From: Sediminibacterium sp. UBA657 | Lineage (GTDB): Bacteria; Bacteroidota; Bacteroidia; Chitinophagales; Chitinophagaceae | NCBI GenBank assembly: GCA_002299885.1 | Contig: DBOB01000003.1 | Location: 15,071-79,070, forward strand | Direction of reading: 5' to 3' | Length of the DNA stretch: 64,000 bases | Part shown: positions 1-8,318 of the stretch, piece after piece | Numbering within the stretch: the stretch's first letter is position 1 | How the letters are laid out: each line of letters starts with the position of its first letter | Position numbers and translations under genes: made by a program | The notes under the pieces: generated by a model | Databases searched by the model: none | The model's input: the letters and a program-made list of their open reading frames with translations, nothing else | Told to the model about the DNA's origin: nothing

Positions 1-446
1 GATCAAAGAAATCGGTGGCTAAAGTGGCACCAGTGGTTAGAACTGCTCAATGGCAAATGATTGCTCAAAATAAAGAACAATCAAGAATAAAAGATAGTGT
101 TCAAAAAACAAATTTAGTTCAAGTCTCTACAACTGCGAATGAAGGATATTTTGCAAGCTTCTTCTCCAATCAAAAAAAAGCAGCTACTTTTCAAACCTTA
201 AACGGAACAGCTGCCGTATTTAAAAGTATGAGTGGTTGGCAGGATAATAAATTTTATATTTTAACCAATGAATTACCGGTAGGTACCATTGTTAGAATTA
301 CCACTTCTGATTTAAAAAGTATTTGTGCTAAAGTAATTAATGTATTACCTGAAGTTGGTAGTGCAATTCAGTACAGATTAAATGATGCTGCTGCTGCCAT
401 TTTAGGTGTGACCAATAAGACCTTTCAGGTGTCCGTGACTTATTAG
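1..446 (+). CDS. RlpA-like double-psi beta-barrel protein, C-terminal part
   Basis: The reading frame is open to the left edge: codons from base 3 run into the GTG at 15 with no stop, so this is the 3' end of a longer gene. The visible part is a hydrophilic linker followed by a domain (window-frame residues about 43-143) with features of the RlpA/double-psi beta-barrel fold: a GxxAxFKS start, a central LPVGTIVRI strand and a CAKV segment. In this phylum such domains often sit at the C-terminus of cell-wall-associated proteins with LysM repeats, but no LysM is visible here because the N-terminus is missing. A role in peptidoglycan binding or remodelling is inferred. The lipoprotein gene downstream starts 20 bases after the stop and may be co-transcribed. 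Confidence 0.6.
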   Translation, partial: SKKSVAKVAPVVRTAQWQMIAQNKEQSRIKDSVQKTNLVQVSTTANEGYFASFFSNQKKAATFQTLNGTAAVFKSMSGWQDNKFYILTNELPVGTIVRITTSDLKSICAKVINVLPEVGSAIQYRLNDAAAAILGVTNKTFQVSVTY

Positions 447-465
447 TAATTTTTCAATCTTCTTT

Positions 466-1200
466 ATGAAATTAAAATGTCTTGCTAGCTTGTTATTTTT
501 AACAACTACAATAATGAGTTGCGCACAGCAGCCTAATCAAAAAAATAGTACAGACCAAAAAATGACTATGGACTTGACTGTGGACGCAGTAAAATTCAGT
601 AAAGCTATTTCGGCCCCTGATGCTCAAATTTTAGATGTGCGTACCGCTGGAGAATTCCAGTCTGGTCATATAGCAAATGCTTTGCAAGCAAATTGGTTAG
701 ATCCTAAAGAATTTAAAAATAGAACGCAGCATTTAGATAAATCAAAAACAATTTATATCTATTGTCAATCTGGAGGGCGAAGTGCTTCTGCTCAAACTGC
801 ATTGATACAAGCTGGTTTTACTGTAGTGAATTTAGAAGGTGGAATAAGCAATTGGCGAATGCAATCAATGCCGGTTGAAGGTGCTGGAGATAGGGTACAA
901 ATGCGTATAGTAGATTTTGAAAAACTGATACAGTCCAATGAATATGTCTTAGTAGAAATTGGTGCCTTATGGTGTCCACCTTGTAGAAAAATGCAACCTA
1001 TAGTAGATGCTTTAAAACAAGCCCCTCCTAAGCCTTTTTATTTTTTGGCAGTGGATGGTGGCCAAGATATGGATGTGATGAAGTCGGTGAAGGCTGACGA
1101 TCTGCCAACTTTTATTTTATATAAAAATGGAATAGAAGTATGGAGAAAAGTGGGCATAACTCCAAAAGATGATTTTGTAAAAGCTTTCAATTTTATTTAG
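466..1200 (+). CDS. Rhodanese-thioredoxin fusion lipoprotein
   Basis: A 244-residue protein with a lipoprotein signal peptide (lipobox IMSC, lipidated Cys19). A rhodanese domain (about 45-135) carries the active-site loop CQSGGRS with Cys100, and a thioredoxin-fold domain (about 145-244) carries CPPC at 170-173 and a cis-Pro-type LPTF at 213-216. Rhodaneses move sulfane sulfur and thioredoxins exchange disulfides, so this is probably an envelope redox or sulfur-handling protein on the periplasmic side. The fusion makes the two activities coupled by construction, but the substrate is unknown. The stop codon overlaps the antiparallel stop of fmt by 4 bases. Confidence 0.85.
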   Translation: MKLKCLASLLFLTTTIMSCAQQPNQKNSTDQKMTMDLTVDAVKFSKAISAPDAQILDVRTAGEFQSGHIANALQANWLDPKEFKNRTQHLDKSKTIYIYCQSGGRSASAQTALIQAGFTVVNLEGGISNWRMQSMPVEGAGDRVQMRIVDFEKLIQSNEYVLVEIGALWCPPCRKMQPIVDALKQAPPKPFYFLAVDGGQDMDVMKSVKADDLPTFILYKNGIEVWRKVGITPKDDFVKAFNFI

Positions 1201-2123
1201 TCAACTTTTTTATAGCCTCTCAGGAAGTCTGCAATAGGCATTCTTTTTTTTCCTTCCCATTGGATATCGTTTAATTGAATGTAACCATCGCTGCATGCAA
1301 ATCTTGCATAAGTCTTACCATCAGTTACAAAACTTCCAACAGGCTCTTTTGGATTTTCAGGGACAATGCTTGTGCTGAATAATTTTACAATCTTGCCATC
1401 TACTTTTGTTAATGCCCCAGGGAAGGGAGCGAGTCCTCGTATTAAATTATGAATTTGTAAAACAGGCTGCTGCCAATCGATTTGGCAATCCTTTGTAAAT
1501 ATTTTTGGGGCATGTAAAGTAGCGAGTGTTTCTTCCTGCGGCTTGGATTGTATAGTACCTGCTATTAAACCATTTAAAGTTTTAACGAGTGTTTCGGCTC
1601 CAACTTCCATCATTGTATCATGTAATTCGCCTGCTGTCATATCGGGGGTGATAGGAATGCGTTCTTGTAATAAGACGTCTCCAGTATCAATAGCATGTTG
1701 TAATCTGAATGTGGTCACACCAGTTTCTTTTTCTCCATTGATGAGGGCCCAATTGATGGGTGCTGCACCTCGGTATTTTGGTAGTAAAGAGCCATGCACA
1801 TTGAGGGTGCCCATTGGAGGGTATGACCAAATAGATTCTGGCAACATTCTAAAAGCGACTACTATTTGAATATCTGGTTGCCATGCTTGAATTTGTGCAA
1901 AGAATTCGGGCGATTTTAATTTTTCTGGTTGTGCAATTGGTAGTTGATGTTCAAGGGCAAATTGCTTCACTGCACTTTGTTGCAATTGCATGCCTCTTCC
2001 AGCCGGTTTATCTGGCGCAGTGACTACACCCACCACATTCATTTTGGCATCTAATAGTGCTTTCAATGACGCGACAGCAAAACTGGGGGTCCCCATAAAG
2101 ACTATTTTTGGACTGGCATTCAT
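1197..2123 (-). CDS. fmt: Methionyl-tRNA formyltransferase
   Basis: Formylates initiator Met-tRNA using 10-formyltetrahydrofolate. The 308-residue length is normal for the family. The N-terminal formyltransferase fold starts with IVFMGTPSFA (8-17), and the signature LNVHGSLLPKYRGAAP (107-122) supplies Asn108 and His110, with Asp146 completing the catalytic set. The C-terminal OB-like domain follows from about residue 205. The ATG at 2123 is favoured because a perfect TAACTTTG box ends 4 bases before it, which predicts a leaderless transcript. No def gene lies next to it, unlike in many genomes. Confidence 0.96.
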   Translation of the reverse strand: MNASPKIVFMGTPSFAVASLKALLDAKMNVVGVVTAPDKPAGRGMQLQQSAVKQFALEHQLPIAQPEKLKSPEFFAQIQAWQPDIQIVVAFRMLPESIWSYPPMGTLNVHGSLLPKYRGAAPINWALINGEKETGVTTFRLQHAIDTGDVLLQERIPITPDMTAGELHDTMMEVGAETLVKTLNGLIAGTIQSKPQEETLATLHAPKIFTKDCQIDWQQPVLQIHNLIRGLAPFPGALTKVDGKIVKLFSTSIVPENPKEPVGSFVTDGKTYARFACSDGYIQLNDIQWEGKKRMPIADFLRGYKKVD

Positions 2124-2124
2124 C

Positions 2125-2155
2125 TTGCAAAGTTAACTAGAATTTACTACTTTTG
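2125..2155 (+). promoter_or_regulatory. Promoter of FKBP isomerase gene
   Basis: TTG at 2125-2127, 20 bases, then TACTTTTG at 2148-2155. This fits the Bacteroidota -33/-7 architecture exactly. The start codon lies 38 bases downstream. Confidence 0.65.
2128..2135 (-). promoter_or_regulatory. Promoter -7 box of fmt
   Basis: Minus-strand TAACTTTG, an exact match to the Bacteroidota TAnnTTTG consensus, followed by CAAG and then the fmt ATG. The expected transcription start falls on or beside the start codon. It overlaps the -33 region of the divergent FKBP promoter, so the two promoters may interfere. Confidence 0.6.
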
Positions 2156-2193
2156 CCCTTTGCACCCTAAGTGCTTTATTTAAAAAAAACAAT

Positions 2194-2646
2194 ATGCAAC
2201 AAGTAAAAAATGGGGATACCATTCAAGTGCATTACCACGGTAAATTAACGTCTGGTGAAACATTTGACTCTTCTGAAGGAAGAGCCCCTCTGGAATTTGA
2301 AGTTGGGTCAGGTATGGTCATTCCTGGTTTTGATAATGGAGTTTTAGATATGACAGTTGGAGAAAAGAAAACAATTCATATTCCATTTATGGAAGCATAT
2401 GGTCCTAAACAACCAGAAATGATTGTTGAATTTCCAAAAACACAGTTTCCTGCAGATTTAAATCCTGAAATTGGAATGGCTTTAACAATGAATAATGGTC
2501 AAGGTCAACAATTTCAAGTGACAGTAGTAGAAGTGAAAGAGGAAGTGGTTGTATTAGATGCAAACCATAGCCTTGCTGGTCAAGATTTAACTTTCGATCT
2601 TGAATTAGTTGGTATTACACCAAAGTCTACTATCATTATGCCTTAA
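2194..2646 (+). CDS. FKBP-type peptidyl-prolyl isomerase, SlyD/SlpA-like
   Basis: A 150-residue cytoplasmic-looking protein (no signal peptide) with the FKBP core: VHYHGKL near residue 12, then FDSSEGRAPLEFEVGSGMVIPGFD, interrupted by an insert-in-flap region (about 70-125) typical of SlyD/SlpA proteins. It should catalyse cis-trans proline isomerisation and act as a folding chaperone. The His-rich metal-binding tail of E. coli SlyD is absent, so SlpA-like is the better description. It is monocistronic, with its own promoter and a downstream terminator. Confidence 0.92.
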   Translation: MQQVKNGDTIQVHYHGKLTSGETFDSSEGRAPLEFEVGSGMVIPGFDNGVLDMTVGEKKTIHIPFMEAYGPKQPEMIVEFPKTQFPADLNPEIGMALTMNNGQGQQFQVTVVEVKEEVVVLDANHSLAGQDLTFDLELVGITPKSTIIMP

Positions 2647-2672
2647 TAATAGGTTAAAGATTTTTAAAAAAA

Positions 2673-2702
2673 GGCATTCCATTGATTTGGGATGCCTTTT
2701 TT
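2673..2702 (+). terminator. Rho-independent terminator after the FKBP gene
   Basis: Stem GGCATTCC / GGGATGCC (2673-2680 with 2689-2696, one G-U pair), an 8-base loop and a T-run from 2697. It is preceded by an A-run. Confidence 0.8.
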
Positions 2703-2730
2703 AATACCTTCACACAGCAAAATTTAATCT

Positions 2731-3990
2731 ATGGAATGGAATGCGTTTGGAGTGGCTGAAAGGCTGATGCGGTATGTGCAAATAGACACACAAAGTGATC
2801 CCAATAGTCTTAGTTTTCCTTCGACTGAAAAGCAAAAGGATTTATCTAATTTATTACTACAAGAATTGCTAGCCATAGGTTTAGTAGATGCCACCATGGA
2901 CACCAATGGGTATGTGATGGCTACGATTCCAGCAACGATTGAACAAGAAAAATTAGATGCATTAAAATTGCCAGTGATTTGTTTTTGTGCACATGTGGAC
3001 ACTGCGCCGGATTGCAGTGGCACCAATGTAAAACCCATTTTGCATCAGCAATATAATGGTGCACCGATTGTGCTACCGGATGATCCTACTCAAATTATTA
3101 CAGTAGAAAAATATCCTTATTTAAAAAATTTTATAGGCAAGGAAATAATTACAGCAAGTGGGAAGACCTTGTTGGGGGCGGATGATAAGGCCGGTGTAGC
3201 CATTATAGTAAGTTTAGCTGCTTATTTAATGCAAAATCCATCCATCCAACATGGACCAATCAAAATCTTATTTACCCCCGATGAAGAAGTAGGTAAGGGT
3301 GCTGATTTTATTGATTTTAAAAAGTTGAATGCAGATTTTGGATATACATTAGATGGCGGCGCATTGGGTTGTTTTGAAATGGAAAGTTTTAGCGCAGATC
3401 ATCTCGTATTAACTATTGATGGCGTGATGGCGCATCCTGGTTCGGCAAAAGGCGTGATGCAAAATGCAATAAAAATTGCTTCAGATATTGTTGCTGCATT
3501 ACCAAGAGATCAATGGTGTCCAGAACATACCGAAGGGAAAGCAGGTTTTGTTCATCCTACAAATATCCAAGGTGGAGCAGAGCAAGTACAAATTGAATTT
3601 TTAATTCGTGATTTTGATACAGCCAATTTGGTAATTTATGAACAAAGGATTTTGGATATTGCTGAATGGGTGATTCGTGAAAATCCAAATTACAATCAGT
3701 CCAGCGTAAAGATTGAAGTGAAGCAGCAATATCGAAATATGAAAGAAGTAATTGATCAGTATCCACAAATGGTCGAATTAGCGCTCAATGCTTATAAAAA
3801 AGCAGGCATCAAACCTGTCATTGAACCCATTCGTGGTGGTACAGATGGAAGTAGGATGAGTTTTATGGGGCTGCCTACTGCTAATATTTTTACAGGCATG
3901 CAAGCGATTCATAGTAAGCATGAATGGGTGGGGGTTGCAGATATGCAACAAGCCGTGCAAGTATTAGCCTATATGGTAGAAATAAATTAA
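2731..3990 (+). CDS. pepT: Peptidase T (tripeptide aminopeptidase)
   Basis: An M20-family di-zinc aminopeptidase that removes the N-terminal residue from tripeptides in the cytoplasm. The 419-residue length is normal. Metal ligands are visible: His88 and Asp90 in AHVDTAPD, bridging Asp151 in GADDKAG, the Glu185-Glu186 pair in PDEEVGKG and Asp208 in LDGG. The final His ligand is in the HSKHEW segment near residue 391. The start ATG is 28 bases after the terminator T-run. ExbB follows after a 23-base gap. Confidence 0.95.
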   Translation: MEWNAFGVAERLMRYVQIDTQSDPNSLSFPSTEKQKDLSNLLLQELLAIGLVDATMDTNGYVMATIPATIEQEKLDALKLPVICFCAHVDTAPDCSGTNVKPILHQQYNGAPIVLPDDPTQIITVEKYPYLKNFIGKEIITASGKTLLGADDKAGVAIIVSLAAYLMQNPSIQHGPIKILFTPDEEVGKGADFIDFKKLNADFGYTLDGGALGCFEMESFSADHLVLTIDGVMAHPGSAKGVMQNAIKIASDIVAALPRDQWCPEHTEGKAGFVHPTNIQGGAEQVQIEFLIRDFDTANLVIYEQRILDIAEWVIRENPNYNQSSVKIEVKQQYRNMKEVIDQYPQMVELALNAYKKAGIKPVIEPIRGGTDGSRMSFMGLPTANIFTGMQAIHSKHEWVGVADMQQAVQVLAYMVEIN

Positions 3991-4013
3991 CTTTAAATAT
4001 AAATTTAAATGCT

Positions 4014-4664
4014 ATGTTGATTTTGTTACAAGTACCGGATGCTAAAATTTCTTTATTTAGTTTATTGGGGAAAGGTGGATGGATTATGTATCCTTTGTAT
4101 GCCTTATTGGTGATTGCAATTTATGTTTTCATAGAAAGATTTTTAGCGATAAAAAAAGCAGGACAGTCAGATCCTCAATTCATGAAAATGATTAAGGATC
4201 ATATTTTGTCTGGAAATGTTGCTGCTGCAAAAGGGCTTGCTAAAAATACTTACAACCCAGTAGCGAATATGATTGAGAAGGGGATCATGCGCATTGGCAA
4301 ACCAATTGACGCGATAGAAAAAAGCATGGAAAATGTAGGCAAGTTAGAAATGTATTCTATTGAGCGTAATTTGAATATTCTATCATTGGTTTCTGGTATT
4401 GCACCTATGTTTGGATTTTTAGGAACGATTATTGGAATGGTACAATTATTTTATGGCATTGCATCTACAGGTGAATACACATTAAACACTATTGCTGGCG
4501 GTATCTATACTAAAATGATTACTTCTGCAACCGGTTTGATCATTGGTTTAATTGCCTATGTTGGACATAATTTTTTATCTACTCAAATAGATAAGGTTGC
4601 CAATAAGATGGAAAGAGCGAGTGCAGATTTTTTAGATATTTTACAAGAACCAACACAAGCTTAA
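4014..4664 (+). CDS. MotA/TolQ/ExbB proton-channel family protein
   Basis: A 216-residue inner-membrane protein with one N-terminal transmembrane helix (about 25-45) and two further helices in the conserved C-terminal block (SGIAPMFGFLGTIIGMVQLF and the segment after the MITSATG motif), as in ExbB/TolQ. It pairs with the ExbD/TolR protein 10 bases downstream to use proton motive force, probably to energise TonB-dependent uptake or envelope integrity. The ATG at 4014 is chosen because upstream residues would overlap pepT and lack family similarity. No TonB gene is present in the window. Confidence 0.92.
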   Translation: MLILLQVPDAKISLFSLLGKGGWIMYPLYALLVIAIYVFIERFLAIKKAGQSDPQFMKMIKDHILSGNVAAAKGLAKNTYNPVANMIEKGIMRIGKPIDAIEKSMENVGKLEMYSIERNLNILSLVSGIAPMFGFLGTIIGMVQLFYGIASTGEYTLNTIAGGIYTKMITSATGLIIGLIAYVGHNFLSTQIDKVANKMERASADFLDILQEPTQA

Positions 4665-4674
4665 TCCACCTGCT

Positions 4675-5073
4675 ATGAATCTTAGAAATCGTTTAAGAAA
4701 TCATCCAGAAGTGCATACAGGTGCATTGAATGACATCTTATTTATTTTATTATTGTTCTTTTTGATTGTATCCACTTTGGCAAATCCAAATGTGATCAAA
4801 GTCTCTAATCCTAAAGCAGCAAGTGATACTAAGGCAAAACAAACTGTAGTAGTCACAATCGACAAAGATCAAAAATTATTTATTGGGTCAACTCCTGTTA
4901 GCTTAGACGCATTATCTAGTCAATTACAAATTTTCTTGGCTAAAGAAACGGATAAACCTTCTGTAGTCATCAATGGGGATAGTGTAGCAAATTTAGGTGT
5001 GACAATACAAGTGATGCAAATCATCAAAGCACTTGGCGCAACCCCAGTGGTTGCTGTGGATCCATCGAACTAA
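4675..5073 (+). CDS. ExbD/TolR family biopolymer transport protein
   Basis: A 132-residue protein with a short cytoplasmic N-terminus, one transmembrane helix (about 19-36) carrying the DILFILLLFFLIVST type sequence with the expected Asp at its start (Asp20, proton-relay position), and a periplasmic domain. It is the partner of the ExbB-like gene 10 bases upstream. Confidence 0.92.
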   Translation: MNLRNRLRNHPEVHTGALNDILFILLLFFLIVSTLANPNVIKVSNPKAASDTKAKQTVVVTIDKDQKLFIGSTPVSLDALSSQLQIFLAKETDKPSVVINGDSVANLGVTIQVMQIIKALGATPVVAVDPSN

Positions 5074-5109
5074 AAGTCTTTAAATTAAATAGTATTTTTT
5101 TCTTCGAAT

Positions 5110-5964
5110 CTATCTTGGCTTCAAACTAGCGCGGACCATTCTGTCTTTTTCAAATAAGTCAGCCCTTAATTCGGCATGAAAATGCATTTCCTCTAAGAGT
5201 GCAATCATGGCATCCCCTTGATCATAATGAATTTCAAAAAACAATTGTCCATTTGTACTTAAATGCAATTTTGCAAGTCTTGCGATTGCTTTATAAAATA
5301 CCAAAGGATCTTCGTCTGGGACAAATAAAGCAATATTAGGTTCGTGATCTGTTACTTGTAATTCCATATTTTTCATTTCCTGCATTGGAATATAGGGTGG
5401 GTTACTAATAATCACATCATATTGGCCTGGTAAAAAAGCGGTATTCAAAATATCTAAACAAGTAAATTCAATTTCAGCTTTTAATGCTTCAGCATTAGCT
5501 TGTGCTATTTTTATTGCACCCGTACTAATGTCTATAGCGGATACAGTTGCTTCAGGCAAAGCTTTTTTTAATGCAATTGCAATACAGCCTGAACCTGTGC
5601 CAATGTCTAGAATGCGCAAAGCATTTCCTTTGATGGCTGCATATTCAATGACCCATTCTACTAATTCTTCGGTCTCTGGTCTTGGTATCAATACCTGATC
5701 ATTTACAGCATAAGCCTCTCCCATAAACCAGGCTTTGCCCGTGATATATTGAATGGGCCTTCCTGCTAAAAGTGCTTCTGCTGCTTTTTCAAAAGCCAGT
5801 TGTTGTGGTGCAGATATTGAATCGTCTTTGTGTATGACCTGTTGAACTTGGTCCCAGCCTGTGACATGTTCAATTAAAATAGAAAGGATTGGATTAAGCT
5901 CAACACTTTCAAATTGAACTGCTAACTGTTTTTTCAAGGATTGCTTGATCTCGTTTAAACGCAT
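5110..5964 (-). CDS. prmC: Peptide chain release factor N5-glutamine methyltransferase
   Basis: Methylates the GGQ glutamine of release factors with S-adenosylmethionine. The 284-residue protein has an N-terminal helical domain, the SAM-binding DIGTGSG motif (120-126) and the signature NPPYIP (188-193), which contacts the target glutamine. The ATG is at 5964. The gene is convergent with exbD and divergent from the YigZ-type gene. Confidence 0.95.
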   Translation of the reverse strand: MRLNEIKQSLKKQLAVQFESVELNPILSILIEHVTGWDQVQQVIHKDDSISAPQQLAFEKAAEALLAGRPIQYITGKAWFMGEAYAVNDQVLIPRPETEELVEWVIEYAAIKGNALRILDIGTGSGCIAIALKKALPEATVSAIDISTGAIKIAQANAEALKAEIEFTCLDILNTAFLPGQYDVIISNPPYIPMQEMKNMELQVTDHEPNIALFVPDEDPLVFYKAIARLAKLHLSTNGQLFFEIHYDQGDAMIALLEEMHFHAELRADLFEKDRMVRASLKPR

Positions 5965-6033
5965 ACTGCAATGTTACAAATGATTCATCATTATGAACTA
6001 GCTTTGTTTATAATTAGCCTTATTATTTTTTGA

Positions 6034-6648
6034 ATGGATCCATTTTACTATTATACAATCGAGCAGCCTTCCATGGCGGAATTTAAAGATAGGGGTAGTA
6101 AATTTTTAGCCTATGCCTATCCAGCTAAAGATATCGATACTTGCAAAAAGCTATTAGCACAACTTAAAAAAGAACATGGAAAGGCTGTACATCATTGCTT
6201 GGCATATCGACTTGGCGTAGACGGGTCCACCTTTAGAGTGAGTGATGATGGAGAACCCGCTGGGTCTGCAGGTAGGCCAATACTGGGTCAGATTGATAGT
6301 AAAGGACTCACCAATGTATTTGTAGTAGTGGTACGTTATTTTGGAGGCACTTTATTAGGGATACCTGGCTTAATCAACGCCTATAAAACTGCTACAGCTT
6401 TAGCTTTACAACTTTCTCCTATTATTAAGAAGCCAATTGAAATTCCTTATGAGCTTAATTTTGATTACCATCAAATGAATGAAGTAATGATGTTGGTGAA
6501 ATATTATAATTGTTCCGTAGTAGAGCAAACTGCACAATTATTTATACAGCTTCATATAGGTATCCCAAAAAATAGATTGGATGAAGTGCTTGAAAAGCTT
6601 GGAACATTAAGAGATGTTACAATTAAGACAACGCTTAAGGTAGACTAG
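6034..6648 (+). CDS. YigZ/IMPACT family protein
   Basis: A 204-residue protein with the UPF0029 N-terminal domain, including the family hallmark DDGEPAGSAGRPIL (about 70-83), and a C-terminal DUF1949-like ferredoxin-fold domain (about 135-200). Proteins of this family are linked to translation regulation in eukaryotes; the bacterial role is unclear. It ends one base before the convergent dehydrogenase gene. Confidence 0.92.
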   Translation: MDPFYYYTIEQPSMAEFKDRGSKFLAYAYPAKDIDTCKKLLAQLKKEHGKAVHHCLAYRLGVDGSTFRVSDDGEPAGSAGRPILGQIDSKGLTNVFVVVVRYFGGTLLGIPGLINAYKTATALALQLSPIIKKPIEIPYELNFDYHQMNEVMMLVKYYNCSVVEQTAQLFIQLHIGIPKNRLDEVLEKLGTLRDVTIKTTLKVD

Positions 6649-6649
6649 T

Positions 6650-7501
6650 TTATTTTTGATAGCTGTAAAATCCTTCGCCTGTTTTTACGCCTAATTTACC
6701 TTCCAATACCATCTTAGTTAATAGTGCAGCAGGTTTGTATTTGCTATTCTGAAATCCATCTTCCATTATTTCTAAAATATTTTTACAAACATCTAGGCCA
6801 ATATAGTCTGCTAATTGCAAAGGTCCCATTGGATGTGCCATTCCTAATTTCATAATTTGATCAATAGTTGCTGCATCACTGATACCCTCTTCAAATGCGA
6901 GTATCGCTTCGTTGATCATAGGCATCAAAATTCTGTTGGCAATGAATCCTGGTGCATCTTTAACAACACATGGAATTTTTCCAATTTGCGTTGTTAATGC
7001 AACAATTGTATCTGTCACTTCCGAACTAGTTGCCTTGCCATTGATAATTTCTACCAATTTCATTACCGGTACTGGATTCATAAAATGCATCCCAATTACA
7101 TTGCCTGGCTTTTGTGTTGCTTCCGCTAATTGTGTGATTGAGATAGAAGATGTATTGGTTGCTAAAATACAAGTAGGGTTAGTGTATTGGTCGATCTCTG
7201 AAAAAATTGCCAGCTTGATTTTGCTATTTTCTGTTGCAGCTTCAACCACTAAGTCGCGGTCATGCACGCCTTCCTTAAGACTGGTGAAGCAATTTATTTT
7301 TGCAAGTGTTGCATCTTTATCGGCTGCTTGGATGACTGATTTAGCTACTTGGCGATCAAGGTTTTTTGCAATTGTTTGCATTGCTTTATCAAGTGCAGCA
7401 GACTGTGTGTCTATTAAATTCACATCGAAACCATTTTGCGCAAATACATGTGCAATGCCATTTCCCATTGTCCCTGCTCCAATTACTGCAATCTTTTTCA
7501 T
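6650..7501 (-). CDS. 3-hydroxybutyryl-CoA dehydrogenase
   Basis: A 283-residue NAD-dependent 3-hydroxyacyl-CoA dehydrogenase. The Rossmann motif GAGTMGNGIAH lies at 8-18, the substrate/NAD contact region NTSSISIT at about 116-123, the catalytic His and MHFMNPVP at about 138-145, and the C-terminal domain ends with GVKTGEGFYSY. The length fits the short single-domain form used in fatty-acid and polyhydroxybutyrate/butanoate metabolism rather than multifunctional FadB. Its start abuts the stop of the upstream exported protein gene with no intervening base, so the two are co-transcribed. Confidence 0.93.
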   Translation of the reverse strand: MKKIAVIGAGTMGNGIAHVFAQNGFDVNLIDTQSAALDKAMQTIAKNLDRQVAKSVIQAADKDATLAKINCFTSLKEGVHDRDLVVEAATENSKIKLAIFSEIDQYTNPTCILATNTSSISITQLAEATQKPGNVIGMHFMNPVPVMKLVEIINGKATSSEVTDTIVALTTQIGKIPCVVKDAPGFIANRILMPMINEAILAFEEGISDAATIDQIMKLGMAHPMGPLQLADYIGLDVCKNILEIMEDGFQNSKYKPAALLTKMVLEGKLGVKTGEGFYSYQK

Positions 7502-8152
7502 CTATTTGTTTTTTGATTTATAATCACCACGTTTCCATGAATTAATAAAACTTCTCCATGCACTTGGGTTTAAAATATTCATAGGAGGTAATTGTCCTGA
7601 ATAATAATACCTTGATGCTTGGTTTTGTAATGCTGCACCCACTGCCTCTTTACCATCTCTTGGCAAACTGGATAAAATAATTCTTTTTTGTGCAGGGCTT
7701 GTATTTTTTCTTGCAGTTTCATACATGTCGTCATCTACTTTAGAGTTGACAAAGTCTCTCTCAAACTGCGCACGAGTTGGTCTTGGTTTTAAAATCGTTG
7801 CTGGTAAAAAATTAGTATCGTTGACCATTAATTGAATCACACTATATTCATTGCCTACTAAATTTGCAGGAATGACGATATTTCTATTTTTGAAGCCAAC
7901 ACAACTAAAAGTGATGGTTTCTCCTTTATTAACAGCGATAGAGAAAACACCATCGTTATTGGTGATTGTACCTCTACCTTTTTTATTCACTACAATACTC
8001 GCTAAAGGGATTGCCTTTAAACTATCTGCAGTCATCACCACACCATAAAGTTGGACAACGGAGTCTCTATAAATATCCACTGTCTGGGCATTTAACTGTG
8101 ATGATATCACTGAAAAAAGCATCAATAAAGGCAGGATCAGTTTCTTTTTCAT
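7502..8152 (-). CDS. Exported CarboxypepD_reg-like domain protein
   Basis: A 216-residue protein with a signal peptide (MKKKLILPLLMLFSVISSQLNAQ type, about 1-23) and a beta-sandwich of the carboxypeptidase regulatory-like type (about 32-110; pattern LYGVVMTADSLKAIPLASIVV then GTITNNDGVFSIAV). The remaining C-terminal part has no family I recognise. Such domains are common in Bacteroidota envelope proteins and TonB-dependent receptors, but this one lacks a barrel. It is the first gene of a two-gene operon with the dehydrogenase. Confidence 0.75.
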   Translation of the reverse strand: MKKKLILPLLMLFSVISSQLNAQTVDIYRDSVVQLYGVVMTADSLKAIPLASIVVNKKGRGTITNNDGVFSIAVNKGETITFSCVGFKNRNIVIPANLVGNEYSVIQLMVNDTNFLPATILKPRPTRAQFERDFVNSKVDDDMYETARKNTSPAQKRIILSSLPRDGKEAVGAALQNQASRYYYSGQLPPMNILNPSAWRSFINSWKRGDYKSKNK

Positions 8153-8159
8153 GTAGCTG

Positions 8160-8167
8160 CAAATTTA
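8160..8167 (-). promoter_or_regulatory. Promoter -7 box of the CarboxypepD_reg-like/dehydrogenase operon
   Basis: Minus-strand TAAATTTG, an exact consensus match, 7 bases before the ATG at 8152. This predicts an extremely short or absent 5' leader. Confidence 0.55.
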
Positions 8168-8277
8168 CGCCTCAATGTTCAGAAATGGCGTACTTTTTTT
8201 GTTTCGAAATGAGTAGTTTTTTTAAAATAGCCCCTATTTTAAGCCTTTTAAAAGGGCAAAATAAGCGCTATGAACGT

Positions 8278-8285
8278 TAACTTTG
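8278..8285 (+). promoter_or_regulatory. Promoter -7 box of mrp
   Basis: TAACTTTG, an exact consensus match, 33 bases upstream of the ATG at 8319. A perfect 12-bp palindrome CCTTTTAAAAGG (8244-8255) lies where a -33 element or an operator would be. Confidence 0.5.
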
Positions 8286-8318
8286 CCGGGATTAAATATT
8301 TTAACAAAAACTTTCATA

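Noticed and set aside
6912..7523. 203-residue plus-strand open frame antisense to the dehydrogenase gene
   Set aside because: The minus strand encodes a complete dehydrogenase with all motifs; the antisense frame shows no recognisable domain.
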